Assembly: GCA_023206055.1 (NCBI GenBank)
Contig: CP065366.1
Location: 2,728,001-2,792,000, forward strand
Reading direction: 5' to 3'
Origin: Vibrio cyclitrophicus
GTDB lineage: Bacteria > Pseudomonadota > Gammaproteobacteria > Enterobacterales > Vibrionaceae
Length of the DNA: 64,000 nt
The translations under genes were made by a program, and so were the position numbers. The notes below the pieces were generated by a model. It did not search any database and was not told where the DNA came from. It saw only the letters and a program-made list of their open reading frames with translations. Of the stretch, positions 33,406 to 42,375 are shown one piece after another (the stretch's first letter is position 1; each line of letters begins with the position of its first letter).

Positions 33406-35418
33406 TTACGAAATAAGTGCAATTAGATCTTCTTCTGTTCTTATTTCGATACCTAAATCTTGTGCTTTAGTCAGTTTAGAACCCGCAGCTTCACCAGCAA
33501 ATAAGATATCCGTTTTCTTAGACACGCTACCGGTTACTTTTGCACCTAAAGCCTGCAAAGCGGCTTTCGCTTCACTTCGACCTAATTGGGACAATGAACC
33601 TGTTAACACAACGACTTTGCCTTCTAATGGTAACTCTTGGTCATCGGCAGCTTCTTCGATGATTGGCCAATTCACACCAAGCTCTATCAGCTGATCGACA
33701 ACCGCTCTGTTTTTCTCTTGTGAGAAGAAGCTTGTGAGGTGACTTGCAACGATGTCACCAATATCTGACACTTCAACCAACTGTTCATGGGTTGCTGCTT
33801 GAACTAACTCCAACGTCTTAAAGTGCTGCGCTAGGTTCATCGCTGTCGCTTCACCTACTTCGCGAATACCGAGCGAATAAAGAAAACGCGCTAATGTCGT
33901 GTCTTTAGCTTTATTAAGCGCACTCACTACATTCTGTGCTGATTTAGGCCCCATTCGGTCAAGGACCGTAATCACGCCCGCACTTAACTTAAAGAGATCA
34001 GCTGGAGTTTCTACCATTTCACGGTCGACAAGCTGCTCTATCACTTTTACGCCAAGGCCATCAACATCCAGCGCCTTTCTAGACACAAAGTGTTTAAGCG
34101 CTTCTTTACGTTGCGCCTGACACACTAAACCGCCAGTACAACGTGCTACAGCTTCACCTTCGACACGTTCAACTGCAGAGTTACAGACTGGGCAAGCATC
34201 AGGGAAAACAATGTCTTTTGCCGATTCAGGACGACGATCGAGTACTACAGCCACAATTTGTGGGATCACGTCACCAGCTCGACGAATAATAACGCTATCA
34301 CCTACCTTCACACCTAGACGAGCAATCTCATCAGCGTTATGTAGCGTTGCATTACTCACCGTCACACCACCGACAAAGATAGGCTCCAGCTTAGCAACGG
34401 GCGTAATAGCGCCTGTTCGGCCTACTTGAAACTCAACATCGTTAAGCAGAGTGATCTCTTCTTGAGCAGGGAACTTGTAAGCAATTGCCCAGCGAGGTGC
34501 TCGTGCAACAAAGCCTAGAGTTTCTTGTGCGGCAATGTCATCGACCTTAATCACCACCCCATCAATTTCGTAAGCGAGAGCATCACGACGAGTCATGATA
34601 TCTTGGTAATACGCCTTTACATCCTCAAGCGAACTTAACTGCTTAGTTTCAGGACACATAGGTAAGCCCCAACCTTTCAACTGCAAGAAGCGTTGATAAT
34701 GGCTATTTGAAAGCTCAGCGCCCTCTACAACGCCGACACTGTATGCGTAGAAAGCCAAGGGACGTTTAGCTGTAATACGAGAATCTAGCTGACGTAGGCT
34801 ACCTGCGGCGGCATTACGTGGGTTCACAAAGACCTTCTCGCCTTTCTTCAACGCCAGTTCATTCAGTTTGTCGAAGCCTGCTTTTGGCATAAACACTTCG
34901 CCACGTACTTCAATACGTTCTGGCCAGCCTTCACCTTGTAACTTAAGCGGAATCGAGCTGATCGTACGCACGTTTTCAGTAATATTTTCGCCCGTCGCAC
35001 CATCACCACGCGTCGCTGCCTGTACTAAGGTGCCATATACATAGAGTAGGCTCACAGCTAAACCATCAAGCTTAGGCTCACAACAGAAAGTCTTAAGATT
35101 TGCGGTTGGCGCTCGATCAGACATACGCTTATTAAACGCATCTAAATCGTCATCAGAGAATGCATTGTCGAGCGAAAGCATTGGGATTTCATGAGCCACT
35201 TGCGTAAACCCATCTAAAGGCTGCCCACCGACACGTTGGCTTGGCGAATCCACCGTCACAAGCTCAGGGTTCTCTTCTTCGATTTTTAGCAACTGTTGCA
35301 TTAATCGATCGTACTCAACATCAGGAACCTCGGGGCTATCTTCTACGTAATAACGAACGGCATGATAGTGCAGAGTTTCTCTTAACTGCTCTAAGGTAAC
35401 TTGAATCGATTCTTTCAT
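33406..35418 (-). CDS. ligA: NAD-dependent DNA ligase LigA
   Basis: The enzyme joins nicks in replication and repair using NAD. The 670-residue protein has the Ia domain at the start, the adenylation domain with Lys116 in CEPKLDG, the OB fold, a four-Cys zinc finger (CPVCN ... RCTGGLVC), HhH repeats and a C-terminal BRCT domain (about 590-670). Length matches E. coli LigA. It is the second gene after zipA on the same strand, with a terminator between, so it may have its own promoter. Confidence 0.98.
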   Translation of the reverse strand: MKESIQVTLEQLRETLHYHAVRYYVEDSPEVPDVEYDRLMQQLLKIEEENPELVTVDSPSQRVGGQPLDGFTQVAHEIPMLSLDNAFSDDDLDAFNKRMSDRAPTANLKTFCCEPKLDGLAVSLLYVYGTLVQAATRGDGATGENITENVRTISSIPLKLQGEGWPERIEVRGEVFMPKAGFDKLNELALKKGEKVFVNPRNAAAGSLRQLDSRITAKRPLAFYAYSVGVVEGAELSNSHYQRFLQLKGWGLPMCPETKQLSSLEDVKAYYQDIMTRRDALAYEIDGVVIKVDDIAAQETLGFVARAPRWAIAYKFPAQEEITLLNDVEFQVGRTGAITPVAKLEPIFVGGVTVSNATLHNADEIARLGVKVGDSVIIRRAGDVIPQIVAVVLDRRPESAKDIVFPDACPVCNSAVERVEGEAVARCTGGLVCQAQRKEALKHFVSRKALDVDGLGVKVIEQLVDREMVETPADLFKLSAGVITVLDRMGPKSAQNVVSALNKAKDTTLARFLYSLGIREVGEATAMNLAQHFKTLELVQAATHEQLVEVSDIGDIVASHLTSFFSQEKNRAVVDQLIELGVNWPIIEEAADDQELPLEGKVVVLTGSLSQLGRSEAKAALQALGAKVTGSVSKKTDILFAGEAAGSKLTKAQDLGIEIRTEEDLIALIS

Positions 35419-35445
35419 ATCATTCTCTGTCGTGATTGAAATATC

Positions 35446-35472
35446 AAAAAGGGCTCCCTTAGGAGCCCTTTT
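35446..35472 (-). terminator. Hairpin terminator between zipA and ligA
   Basis: AAAAGGGCTCC/GGAGCCCTTTT around a short loop, symmetrical, 39 bp after the zipA stop. It may only partly stop zipA transcripts, as zipA-ligA are adjacent in most relatives. Confidence 0.85.
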
Positions 35473-35510
35473 CTATAAATATAGATTATTTATAAGGCTA
35501 AACAAGACGA

Positions 35511-36569
35511 CTAGGCATTGGCTGCCGTCATAAAGTCTCTGATTTGTTTGCGATAGTCAGACAAACGATTAGGTGTCATTAAGTTACGTGACTCGTCCAA
35601 AACGTTTCCGCCCATATCATCAGCAATTTTCTGTGCTGCACTCAGCATGACATTAAAGTTCTGATCAGCTTGACCATAACAAGGCAGCGTCATGAAGAAC
35701 GAAATACCTTTCGTTGTAAAATCAGCAGGATCATCATGTTCTAGCGTTCCCGGCTGCATCATGTTCGCAATACTGAAAATAACTTTTGGCTCATCGCTAG
35801 ATTGTGCAAAGCAGTGGTAAATAGACATCTCGCCATAAGTTAAGCCGTTATTTTCCATGCTACGGAAAAGTTCAGTACCCACAAACGGGATCTCTCCAGC
35901 GCAGTGAACATTGAGAACAATAACTTCTAGGCCAAGCTCTTCATCTGGCTTAGCTTCTTCGGTAGGCGCGGTGCTTTGTGAAGCAACGACTTCTTTAGCA
36001 ACGTCTACTTGAGCAACAAGCGGTTCACTTGGCGTCAGTGCTTTGTTAGGAGCTAGCGGCTCAGTAACGGTATCTGTAGTTTCTTCAAACGAACCATACT
36101 GCTCTTTAAAGCCAGCATGGTTTTCTTTTTGCTCGTCAGTCAATTCGAAATTTGGAACCTCAGGCTCCACAACTTCTTCGATCTCTTCAGGCTCACTTTC
36201 GATCTGAACTGGTTCTTCTTTAACACTGAAAGAAGGAAGATCATTCAATTCGATGTCGTCTTCGATAACTTCTTTCGTTTGTGGTGCTGTTAGTGGGTCA
36301 GAGTCAATCAGCGGATCGGTAGCAGACGGTGAAACCGCAAAGTCCGGCTCTTTACGCTCTTTTCTGATTATCTCAAAATCATCTTCTGGGGCGAATGAAC
36401 GGTTTGGGATCGTTTCAGACTCGTCTAAGCTATCGTTATCAAGCTTACCGAGCGGCTTATCTCCAAACTTTGCTTTCCCTTCTTTTTTACTCGTCCATAG
36501 ACCATGGAACAATAATGCGGCGATAGCTAACGCGCCAACAATAATGAGTACAAATCGCAATTCCTGCAT
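35511..36569 (-). CDS. zipA: ZipA, cell-division protein binding FtsZ
   Basis: This 352-residue division protein tethers the FtsZ ring to the inner membrane. It has an N-terminal transmembrane helix (about 4-25, LRFVLIIVGALAIAALLFHG), a long acidic, Pro/Glu/Ser-rich linker (about 60-205), and the FtsZ-binding ZipA_C domain (about 210-345) starting LEVIVLNVHCAGEIPFVG. Its linker is unlike E. coli in sequence, as is usual. It is divergent from cysZ, and ligA is downstream, the same order as E. coli. Confidence 0.93.
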   Translation of the reverse strand: MQELRFVLIIVGALAIAALLFHGLWTSKKEGKAKFGDKPLGKLDNDSLDESETIPNRSFAPEDDFEIIRKERKEPDFAVSPSATDPLIDSDPLTAPQTKEVIEDDIELNDLPSFSVKEEPVQIESEPEEIEEVVEPEVPNFELTDEQKENHAGFKEQYGSFEETTDTVTEPLAPNKALTPSEPLVAQVDVAKEVVASQSTAPTEEAKPDEELGLEVIVLNVHCAGEIPFVGTELFRSMENNGLTYGEMSIYHCFAQSSDEPKVIFSIANMMQPGTLEHDDPADFTTKGISFFMTLPCYGQADQNFNVMLSAAQKIADDMGGNVLDESRNLMTPNRLSDYRKQIRDFMTAANA

Positions 36570-36798
36570 TTTTCGCTCTCAGCTTTCTTAGTCAACTAGC
36601 TATATAGATGCTGTCACTAAGTTGGGTTAATTTGGCCAATCTCACTACTCTATCAAAAGTAGCCACTGTTTTAGAACAACTTAATACAATTAGTTCCTTA
36701 CATGGTGTGATTTTCGCCACGCTTTTTTTCTTAATTTCGGTCGAGTACACTAGGGATGTTTGCTATTTAACCAAATTCACATGTGACCTAATTTAAAT
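36570..36798. other. zipA-cysZ divergent region
   Basis: About 229 bases contain the two divergent promoters. A 62-codon frame at 36608-36796 lacks a ribosome binding site and a recognisable protein, so it is not called. Confidence 0.4.
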
Positions 36799-37557
36799 AT
36801 GACTATTGAATCTATTCCACGCTCAGGCTTTGGCTATTTTATTTTCGGAATAAAAATCGCTTTATCACCGAGCATTCGTAAGTTTGTACTAATGCCACTT
36901 ATCGCGAACGTGTTACTCGTTGGTGGTGCCTTGTTTTATATTTTCTCTAACCTAAACACTTGGATTGAAGGTTGGATTGGTGCATTGCCAAGCTTTTTGT
37001 CGTGGTTGTCATACATTTTATGGCCATTACTTGTGTTAACCGTCTTGGCCACGTTCTCGTATTTCTTTAGTACGCTCGCTAACTTCATTGCCGCACCGTT
37101 CAATGGATTACTCGCAGAAAAGGTAGAAGAGCTGCTTAGTGGCAAAAAAGTAAATGACGATGGTTTACTTGATGTCCTCAAAGATACGCCACGTATATTA
37201 GCGAGAGAATGGCGCAAGCTTGTCTACATTCTGCCAAAAGCGATCGGTTTATTCCTACTTTTGTTAATTCCAGCACTCGGGCAAACCGTTGCACCGTTTT
37301 TATGGTTCATTTTCACAGCATGGATGTTAGCGATTCAATACGCCGACTACCCGTTCGATAACCATAAAATCAAATTTGATAACATGAGAAACAATTTGAA
37401 ACAAAAACAAGGCAAGAGCTATAGCTTTGGCGCGCTTGTTTCTGTGTTCACTACCATTCCAATTTTAAACCTAATTGTTATGCCCGTTGCCGTTTGTGGC
37501 GCAACAGCAATGTGGGTCGCTGAGTTTAAAGACCAAGCTCTACGCTCACGTCTATAA
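36799..37557 (+). CDS. cysZ: CysZ, sulfate permease
   Basis: This 252-residue inner-membrane protein imports sulfate for cysteine synthesis. It starts with RSGFGYFIFGIKIALSP, has hydrophobic helices around 30-55, 60-95 and 145-175, and carries NFIAAPFNGLLAEKVEE, a segment conserved in CysZ. It is followed by cysK, 238 bp downstream, and preceded by divergent zipA, the same layout as E. coli. Confidence 0.9.
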   Translation: MTIESIPRSGFGYFIFGIKIALSPSIRKFVLMPLIANVLLVGGALFYIFSNLNTWIEGWIGALPSFLSWLSYILWPLLVLTVLATFSYFFSTLANFIAAPFNGLLAEKVEELLSGKKVNDDGLLDVLKDTPRILAREWRKLVYILPKAIGLFLLLLIPALGQTVAPFLWFIFTAWMLAIQYADYPFDNHKIKFDNMRNNLKQKQGKSYSFGALVSVFTTIPILNLIVMPVAVCGATAMWVAEFKDQALRSRL

Positions 37558-37795
37558 CTTCTCGTCTCTAACCCTGCCTATACTTCCTAGTTTTGCCTAT
37601 CTTTTTGAAATTCTGATTTCAATAAAGATAGGCGTCAATTCTGCTACATATCTATATGATATAACTTTTTAATCCTTTTACCTTTTTTTCAAGTTGTTTA
37701 ATCTAAATTCAAGCTAAACAAACATCGAAAGACACTAGACGGTAAAGTGATTGATATACTACGTTTAGTTCTGTCATTAAATGAAGGAATATCGC
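37558..37795. other. cysZ-cysK intergenic region
   Basis: These 238 bases should contain the cysK promoter and any CysB sites. Nothing could be assigned with confidence. AAGGAA precedes the cysK ATG. Confidence 0.35.
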
Positions 37796-38764
37796 ATGAG
37801 CAAGATCTACGAAGACAACACCCTAACGATTGGTAACACACCGCTAGTCCGCCTTAACAAAGTAAGCAAAGGTAACGTCCTAGCTAAGATCGAAGCTCGT
37901 AACCCAAGCTTCAGTGTTAAGTGTCGTATCGGTTCAAACATGATCTGGGAAGCAGAAAAAGCAGGTACTCTTAAACCAGGTATCGAGCTTGTTGAACCTA
38001 CCAGTGGTAACACCGGTGTTGCTCTTGCATTCGTAGCTGCGGCGCGTGGTTACAAGCTAACACTAACTATGCCTGAGTCAATGAGCCTAGAACGTCGTAA
38101 GCTGCTTAAAGCGCTTGGCGCAAACCTAGTGCTAACTGAAGCACCAAAAGGTATGAACGGCGCAATTGCTAAAGCAGAAGAGATTGTTGCTTCAGACCCA
38201 GACAAGTACCTACTACTACAACAGTTCAACAACCCAGCGAACCCACAAATTCACGAGCAGACAACGGGTCCGGAAATTTGGGAAGCAACAGACGGCGAAA
38301 TCGACGTGTTTGTAGCGGGTGTTGGTACGGGCGGTACTATCACTGGTACAAGTCGTTACATTAAAGGTGAAAAAGGCAAAGCTATTACATCAGTAGCGGT
38401 TGAACCAGCAGAGTCTCCAGTTATCGCACAAGCGCTTGCAGGCGAAGAAATCAAACCCGCTCCGCACAAAATCCAAGGTATCGGTGCAGGTTTCATCCCT
38501 GGAAACCTAGATTTAGAGATTATTGACCGAGTTGAATCGGTAACTTCTGAAGAAGCAATTGAGATGGCTCAACGCCTAATGAAAGAAGAAGGCATTCTTG
38601 CTGGCATCTCATCTGGTGCAGCTGTAGTGGCCGCAAACAGAATCGCAGAACTACCTGAATTTGCAGGAAAAACTATCGTTACCGTACTACCAAGCTCTGG
38701 TGAACGTTACCTAAGTACAGCCTTGTTTGCAGGCATCTTTACGGAAAAAGAGAACCAACAGTAA
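37796..38764 (+). CDS. cysK: Cysteine synthase A
   Basis: This PLP enzyme of 322 residues makes cysteine from O-acetylserine and sulfide. PLP-Lys42 lies in FSVKCRIG, the substrate loop PTSGNTG is at 68-74, and GTGGTITGT binds the PLP phosphate. The start is ATG 37796 with AAGGAA upstream; the frame extends five residues further without support. It sits between cysZ and ptsH as in E. coli, and a terminator follows it. Confidence 0.97.
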   Translation: MSKIYEDNTLTIGNTPLVRLNKVSKGNVLAKIEARNPSFSVKCRIGSNMIWEAEKAGTLKPGIELVEPTSGNTGVALAFVAAARGYKLTLTMPESMSLERRKLLKALGANLVLTEAPKGMNGAIAKAEEIVASDPDKYLLLQQFNNPANPQIHEQTTGPEIWEATDGEIDVFVAGVGTGGTITGTSRYIKGEKGKAITSVAVEPAESPVIAQALAGEEIKPAPHKIQGIGAGFIPGNLDLEIIDRVESVTSEEAIEMAQRLMKEEGILAGISSGAAVVAANRIAELPEFAGKTIVTVLPSSGERYLSTALFAGIFTEKENQQ

Positions 38765-38790
38765 TATGTGGTCAAATCAATTTTTCGTCC

Positions 38791-38817
38791 AAAAAAGCCC
38801 CGTTTAGGGGCTTTTTT
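38791..38817 (+). terminator. Intrinsic terminator after cysK
   Basis: AAAAAAGCCCC/GGGGCTTTTTT with a short loop, 26 bp after the cysK stop. Confidence 0.95.
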
Positions 38818-39066
38818 GTTGATCCCTGCCCCACCTTTGGTAATATCAGCTCTGTTTTATTTTTCGCTTCAAAATAAAAGAAGCAATAAACAAATTCTGA
38901 AAGTCATGAGTACTCAACAAAAGACGACCATGGCTGGATAAAAATTTATAACCAGTCTAAGTTCTAACACGAACATAGCGTACTAGCCTCTAGCGGATTT
39001 ACGTTAAAGCAGTTAAGCTAAATTGGTTACAAACTTACAAAAAATAAATTAATTGGGGTATATAAA
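38818..39066. other. ptsH promoter and leader region
   Basis: About 249 bases lie upstream of ptsH. The operon promoter should be here, but the hexamers were not clear. A short frame at 38906-38941 (11 codons) lacks a ribosome binding site and is not called. Confidence 0.4.
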
Positions 39067-39324
39067 ATGTACGAGAAGCAAGTAGAAATCACAGCAGAAA
39101 ACGGCCTTCACACACGTCCAGCTGCACAGTTCGTTAAAGAAGCAAAATCTTTCGATGCTGACATCACAGTGACTTCTAACGGCAAAAGCGCTAGCGCGAA
39201 AAGCCTGTTCAAGCTACAAACTTTAGGCCTAGTAAAAGGTACTAACGTTACTATTTCAGCTGAAGGCCCTCAAGCTCAGCAAGCTGTAGACCACCTAGTT
39301 GCTCTTATGGATCAACTACACTAA
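39067..39324 (+). CDS. ptsH: HPr phosphocarrier protein
   Basis: HPr passes phosphate from Enzyme I to PTS permeases, including NagE. The 85-residue protein shows the phosphorylated His15 in ENGLHTRPA and Ser46 in SASAKSLF. Length and motifs match E. coli HPr. It is the first gene of ptsH-ptsI-crr, and a hairpin in the gap to ptsI is described separately. Confidence 0.98.
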   Translation: MYEKQVEITAENGLHTRPAAQFVKEAKSFDADITVTSNGKSASAKSLFKLQTLGLVKGTNVTISAEGPQAQQAVDHLVALMDQLH

Positions 39325-39341
39325 TACGGTCTCCTTCTTTC

Positions 39342-39370
39342 AAAGCCATTTTGCACAGCAAAGTGGCTTT
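39342..39370 (+). promoter_or_regulatory. Hairpin in the ptsH-ptsI gap
   Basis: AAAGCCATTTTGC pairs with GCAAAGTGGCTTT across a 3-base loop (one G-U pair). It has no T-run, so it is more likely an RNA-processing or attenuating structure that lets HPr be made in excess of Enzyme I. Confidence 0.6.
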
Positions 39371-39461
39371 GTTCGAAATAGATAGCGATAAGCGCGACAT
39401 TTAGTCGACGACTTAAAGTCACACATTCTCCCGTTTACAGTTGAACAACTAAGGTAAGGCT

Positions 39462-41186
39462 ATGATTTCAGGCATCCTAGCATCTCCTGGTATTGCTTTC
39501 GGTAAAGCACTACTACTTCAAGAAGATGAAATTGTCCTAAACACTCAATCTATCTCAGACGATCAAGTTGAAGCAGAAGTTCAGCGTTTTTTTGACGCTC
39601 GTAACAAATCTTCTCAACAACTTGAAGTTGTAAAGCAAAAAGCACTTGAAACTTTTGGCGAAGAAAAAGAAGCAATCTTTGAAGGCCATATCATGCTGCT
39701 TGAAGATGAAGAGCTAGAAGAAGAGATTTTAGCACTCATCAAGAAAGACAAAATGCACGCAGACAACGCGATCTACACAGTGATCGAAGAGCAAGCTGTT
39801 GCACTTGAGTCACTTGATGATGAGTACCTAAAAGAACGTGCGACTGATATCCGTGATATCGGTACTCGCTTCGTTAAAAATGCACTAGGCATCAACATTG
39901 TATCTCTAGCAGATATCAATGAACAAGTTATCCTAGTTGCTTACGACCTAACGCCATCTGAAACTGCACAAATCAACCTAGACTACGTTCTTGGTTTCGC
40001 TTGTGACATCGGCGGTCGTACATCTCATACTTCAATCATGGCACGTTCACTTGAGCTTCCAGCTATCGTTGGTACTAACGATATCACTAAGCAAGTTAAG
40101 AACGGCGACATGCTTGTGCTAGACGCGATGAACAACAAGATCATCATCAACCCTTCTGACGCTGAATTAGCAGAAGCTAAGAAAATCAAATCTGATTTTG
40201 AAGCAGAAGCGGCTGAACTAGCAAAACTTAAAGACCTACCTGCTATCACGCTTGATAACCATCAAGTAGAAGTTTGCGGCAACATCGGTACAGTTAAAGA
40301 CTGTGACGGTATCCTGCGCAACGGTGGCGAAGGTGTTGGTCTGTACCGTACTGAATTCCTATTCATGGACCGTACTGCACTTCCTACTGAAGAAGAGCAA
40401 TACGTTGCTTACAAAGAAGTAGCTGAAGCAATGCACGGTGAGTCAGTGATTATCCGTACAATGGATATCGGTGGCGATAAAGATCTACCATACATGGATC
40501 TTCCAGAAGAGATGAACCCGTTCCTAGGCTGGCGTGCAGTACGTATCAGCTTGGATCGTCGTGAAATCTTACGTGACCAACTACGCGGCATTCTTCGTGC
40601 ATCTGCACACGGTAAGCTACGTATCATGTTCCCAATGATCATTTCTATTGAAGAGATCCGTGAACTGAAAAAAGCAATCGAAGAGTACAAAGTTGAACTT
40701 CGCGCTGAAGGTCACGCATTCGATGAAGACATCGAAATTGGCGTAATGGTTGAGACTCCAGCAGCAGCTGCAATCGCACACCACCTTGCTAAAGAAGTGG
40801 CTTTCTTCTCTATCGGTACTAACGATCTAACGCAATACACTCTTGCAGTTGACCGTGGTAACGAGATGATTTCTCACCTTTACAACCCACTATCTCCAGC
40901 GGTTCTTCTTGTAATCAAGCAAGTAATCGATGCTTCTCATAAAGAAGGCAAATGGACAGGTATGTGTGGCGAGCTAGCAGGCGATGAGCGTGCAACTCTA
41001 CTTCTTCTTGGTATGGGTCTAGATGAGTTCTCTATGAGCGGTATCTCTATCCCTAAAGTTAAGAAAGTAATCCGTAACTCTAACTTCGCAGAAGTTAAAG
41101 CTATGGCTGACGAAGCACTATCTCTACCTACAGCTGCAGAAATTGAAGCTTGCGTAGAAAAGTTCATCGCTGAGAAAACTCAGTAA
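39462..41186 (+). CDS. ptsI: PTS Enzyme I
   Basis: Enzyme I transfers phosphate from PEP to HPr. The 574-residue protein has the phosphorylated His189 in GGRTSHTSIMARS, the HPr-binding helical part before it, and a C-terminal PEP-binding TIM-barrel with GTNDLTQYTLAVDRGNE and the Cys of WTGMCGELAGD. Length matches the family. It is transcribed with ptsH and crr. Confidence 0.98.
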   Translation: MISGILASPGIAFGKALLLQEDEIVLNTQSISDDQVEAEVQRFFDARNKSSQQLEVVKQKALETFGEEKEAIFEGHIMLLEDEELEEEILALIKKDKMHADNAIYTVIEEQAVALESLDDEYLKERATDIRDIGTRFVKNALGINIVSLADINEQVILVAYDLTPSETAQINLDYVLGFACDIGGRTSHTSIMARSLELPAIVGTNDITKQVKNGDMLVLDAMNNKIIINPSDAELAEAKKIKSDFEAEAAELAKLKDLPAITLDNHQVEVCGNIGTVKDCDGILRNGGEGVGLYRTEFLFMDRTALPTEEEQYVAYKEVAEAMHGESVIIRTMDIGGDKDLPYMDLPEEMNPFLGWRAVRISLDRREILRDQLRGILRASAHGKLRIMFPMIISIEEIRELKKAIEEYKVELRAEGHAFDEDIEIGVMVETPAAAAIAHHLAKEVAFFSIGTNDLTQYTLAVDRGNEMISHLYNPLSPAVLLVIKQVIDASHKEGKWTGMCGELAGDERATLLLLGMGLDEFSMSGISIPKVKKVIRNSNFAEVKAMADEALSLPTAAEIEACVEKFIAEKTQ

Positions 41187-41207
41187 TCACCAAGAGCTTA
41201 ATAAAGT

Positions 41208-41233
41208 TAGACGGCTAAAAATAGTCGTCTAAT
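41208..41233 (+). promoter_or_regulatory. Hairpin in the ptsI-crr gap
   Basis: TTAGACGGCTA pairs with TAGTCGTCTAA around a short A-rich loop (one wobble). A weak T stretch follows, so partial attenuation between ptsI and crr is possible. Confidence 0.5.
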
Positions 41234-41292
41234 TTGTTAGATTGGTATAGTATATTCTACAGAATAAAACTAAACGTTAGGAGCATGACACA

Positions 41293-41802
41293 ATGGGTCT
41301 GTTTGACAAACTGAAAAAGCTAGTATCTGACGACAGCGCTGACGCTGGTGCAATCGAAATCATCGCACCTCTATCTGGCGAAATCGTAAATATTGAAGAT
41401 GTGCCAGATGTTGTTTTCGCTGAAAAAATCGTTGGTGACGGCATCGCGATCAAACCAGCTGGCGACAAAATGGTTGCTCCAGTTAACGGTACTATCGGTA
41501 AGATTTTCGAAACTAACCACGCATTCTCTATCGAGTCTGACGACGGTGTTGAGCTTTTCGTTCACTTCGGTATCGATACTGTTGAACTTAAAGGCGAAGG
41601 CTTCACTCGTGTAGCTGAAGAAGGTCAATCTGTTAAAGCTGGTGACACTATCATCACTTTCGACCTAGCGCTTCTAGAAGAGAAAGCGAAATCTACGCTT
41701 ACTCCAGTTGTTATCTCTAACATGGACGAAATCAAAGAGCTGAACAAGCTTTCTGGTTCTGTAACTGTTGGCGAAACTCCAGTTCTTAAAGTAACTAAGT
41801 AA
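41293..41802 (+). CDS. crr: PTS EIIA-Glc
   Basis: EIIA-Glc carries phosphate from HPr to glucose-type permeases and, depending on its phosphorylation, controls adenylate cyclase and inducer exclusion. The 169-residue protein has the phosphorylated His91 in FVHFGIDTVELKG and the supporting His76 in ETNHAFSI. It should donate to NagE, which lacks an EIIA domain. TTAGGAG precedes the ATG. A terminator follows. Confidence 0.97.
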   Translation: MGLFDKLKKLVSDDSADAGAIEIIAPLSGEIVNIEDVPDVVFAEKIVGDGIAIKPAGDKMVAPVNGTIGKIFETNHAFSIESDDGVELFVHFGIDTVELKGEGFTRVAEEGQSVKAGDTIITFDLALLEEKAKSTLTPVVISNMDEIKELNKLSGSVTVGETPVLKVTK

Positions 41803-41825
41803 TTTCGATTACTTAACTGCTTTAA

Positions 41826-41855
41826 TAAAAACGCTGCCTAAGGGTGGCGTTTTTT
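41826..41855 (+). terminator. Intrinsic terminator after crr
   Basis: AAAACGCTGCC pairs with GGTGGCGTTTT including two wobble pairs, followed by T6. Confidence 0.8.
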
Positions 41856-42058
41856 GTGCCTGCTATTTTTTTCCAATACCTCAGATAGCATTACTGACTA
41901 TCACACCGATACTCTTCTCCAAGATCCCTTAAAGAATCACAACCACACTGACCGTTTGCACCCTACTATCCAACTAGGTTTTGACTAAACGCTGTTAAGC
42001 GCTATTCAATGCATTTCGTCCATACATCAAATTATACTTGAGGCTTTTAACAAGCAGC
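41856..42058. other. Spacer downstream of crr
   Basis: About 200 bases between the crr terminator and the palindromic repeat show no ORF, terminator or recognised site. Confidence 0.4.
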
Positions 42059-42189
42059 AGATCTCTGATACCTCGTTCTACTCGATTCTGAGATGACGAC
42101 TAAAGGCTTAGATTCAGGTAAGCAAAAGCTCAATACCACTCTATAGTCGTCATTCCCTACAGTGAGGAACGAACGTGATAGGGAATCTC
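42059..42189. repeat. Palindromic intergenic repeat (REP/BIME-like)
   Basis: Two related units of about 45 bp face each other. The inner arms ATGACGACTA (42093-42102) and TAGTCGTCAT (42144-42153) are perfect complements. The right unit ends in ATTCCCTA (42152-42159)/TAGGGAAT (42179-42186), and the left unit has a degenerate copy of the same CTCGTTC-containing sequence in the opposite direction. It looks like a paired extragenic repeat typical of Vibrio genomes. Confidence 0.75.
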
Positions 42190-42253
42190 GCTTTTTCTTC
42201 TCTTAACCAACATTACACTTGTCCGAAAGCACCTTTGCCAAATCACAGGCAAT

Positions 42254-42278
42254 AAAAAACCCAGCCGAAGCTGGGTCT
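42254..42278 (-). terminator. Intrinsic terminator after flagellin gene 1
   Basis: On the minus strand, CCCAGC-TTCG-GCTGGG forms a stem closed by a stable UUCG tetraloop, followed by T6. It lies about 100 bp after the flagellin stop. Confidence 0.93.
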
Positions 42279-42375
42279 GTTTAGCGCTCATCTCTCACCA
42301 CGAGCTAATTTGTGGAAGCCTAACGTTAACGCTTTTTCTCAACAACGCTTATAGTCAACGTGGCCTTTCAATCGA

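Noticed and set aside
36608..36796. 62-codon open frame between zipA and cysZ
   Set aside because: No ribosome binding site or recognisable protein features, and it fills the region where both divergent promoters must lie.
37475..37672. 65-codon frame overlapping the end of cysZ
   Set aside because: It lies largely inside cysZ in another frame and its downstream part shows no conserved features.
38906..38941. 11-codon leader frame before ptsH
   Set aside because: No ribosome binding site and no attenuator structure in the right position.
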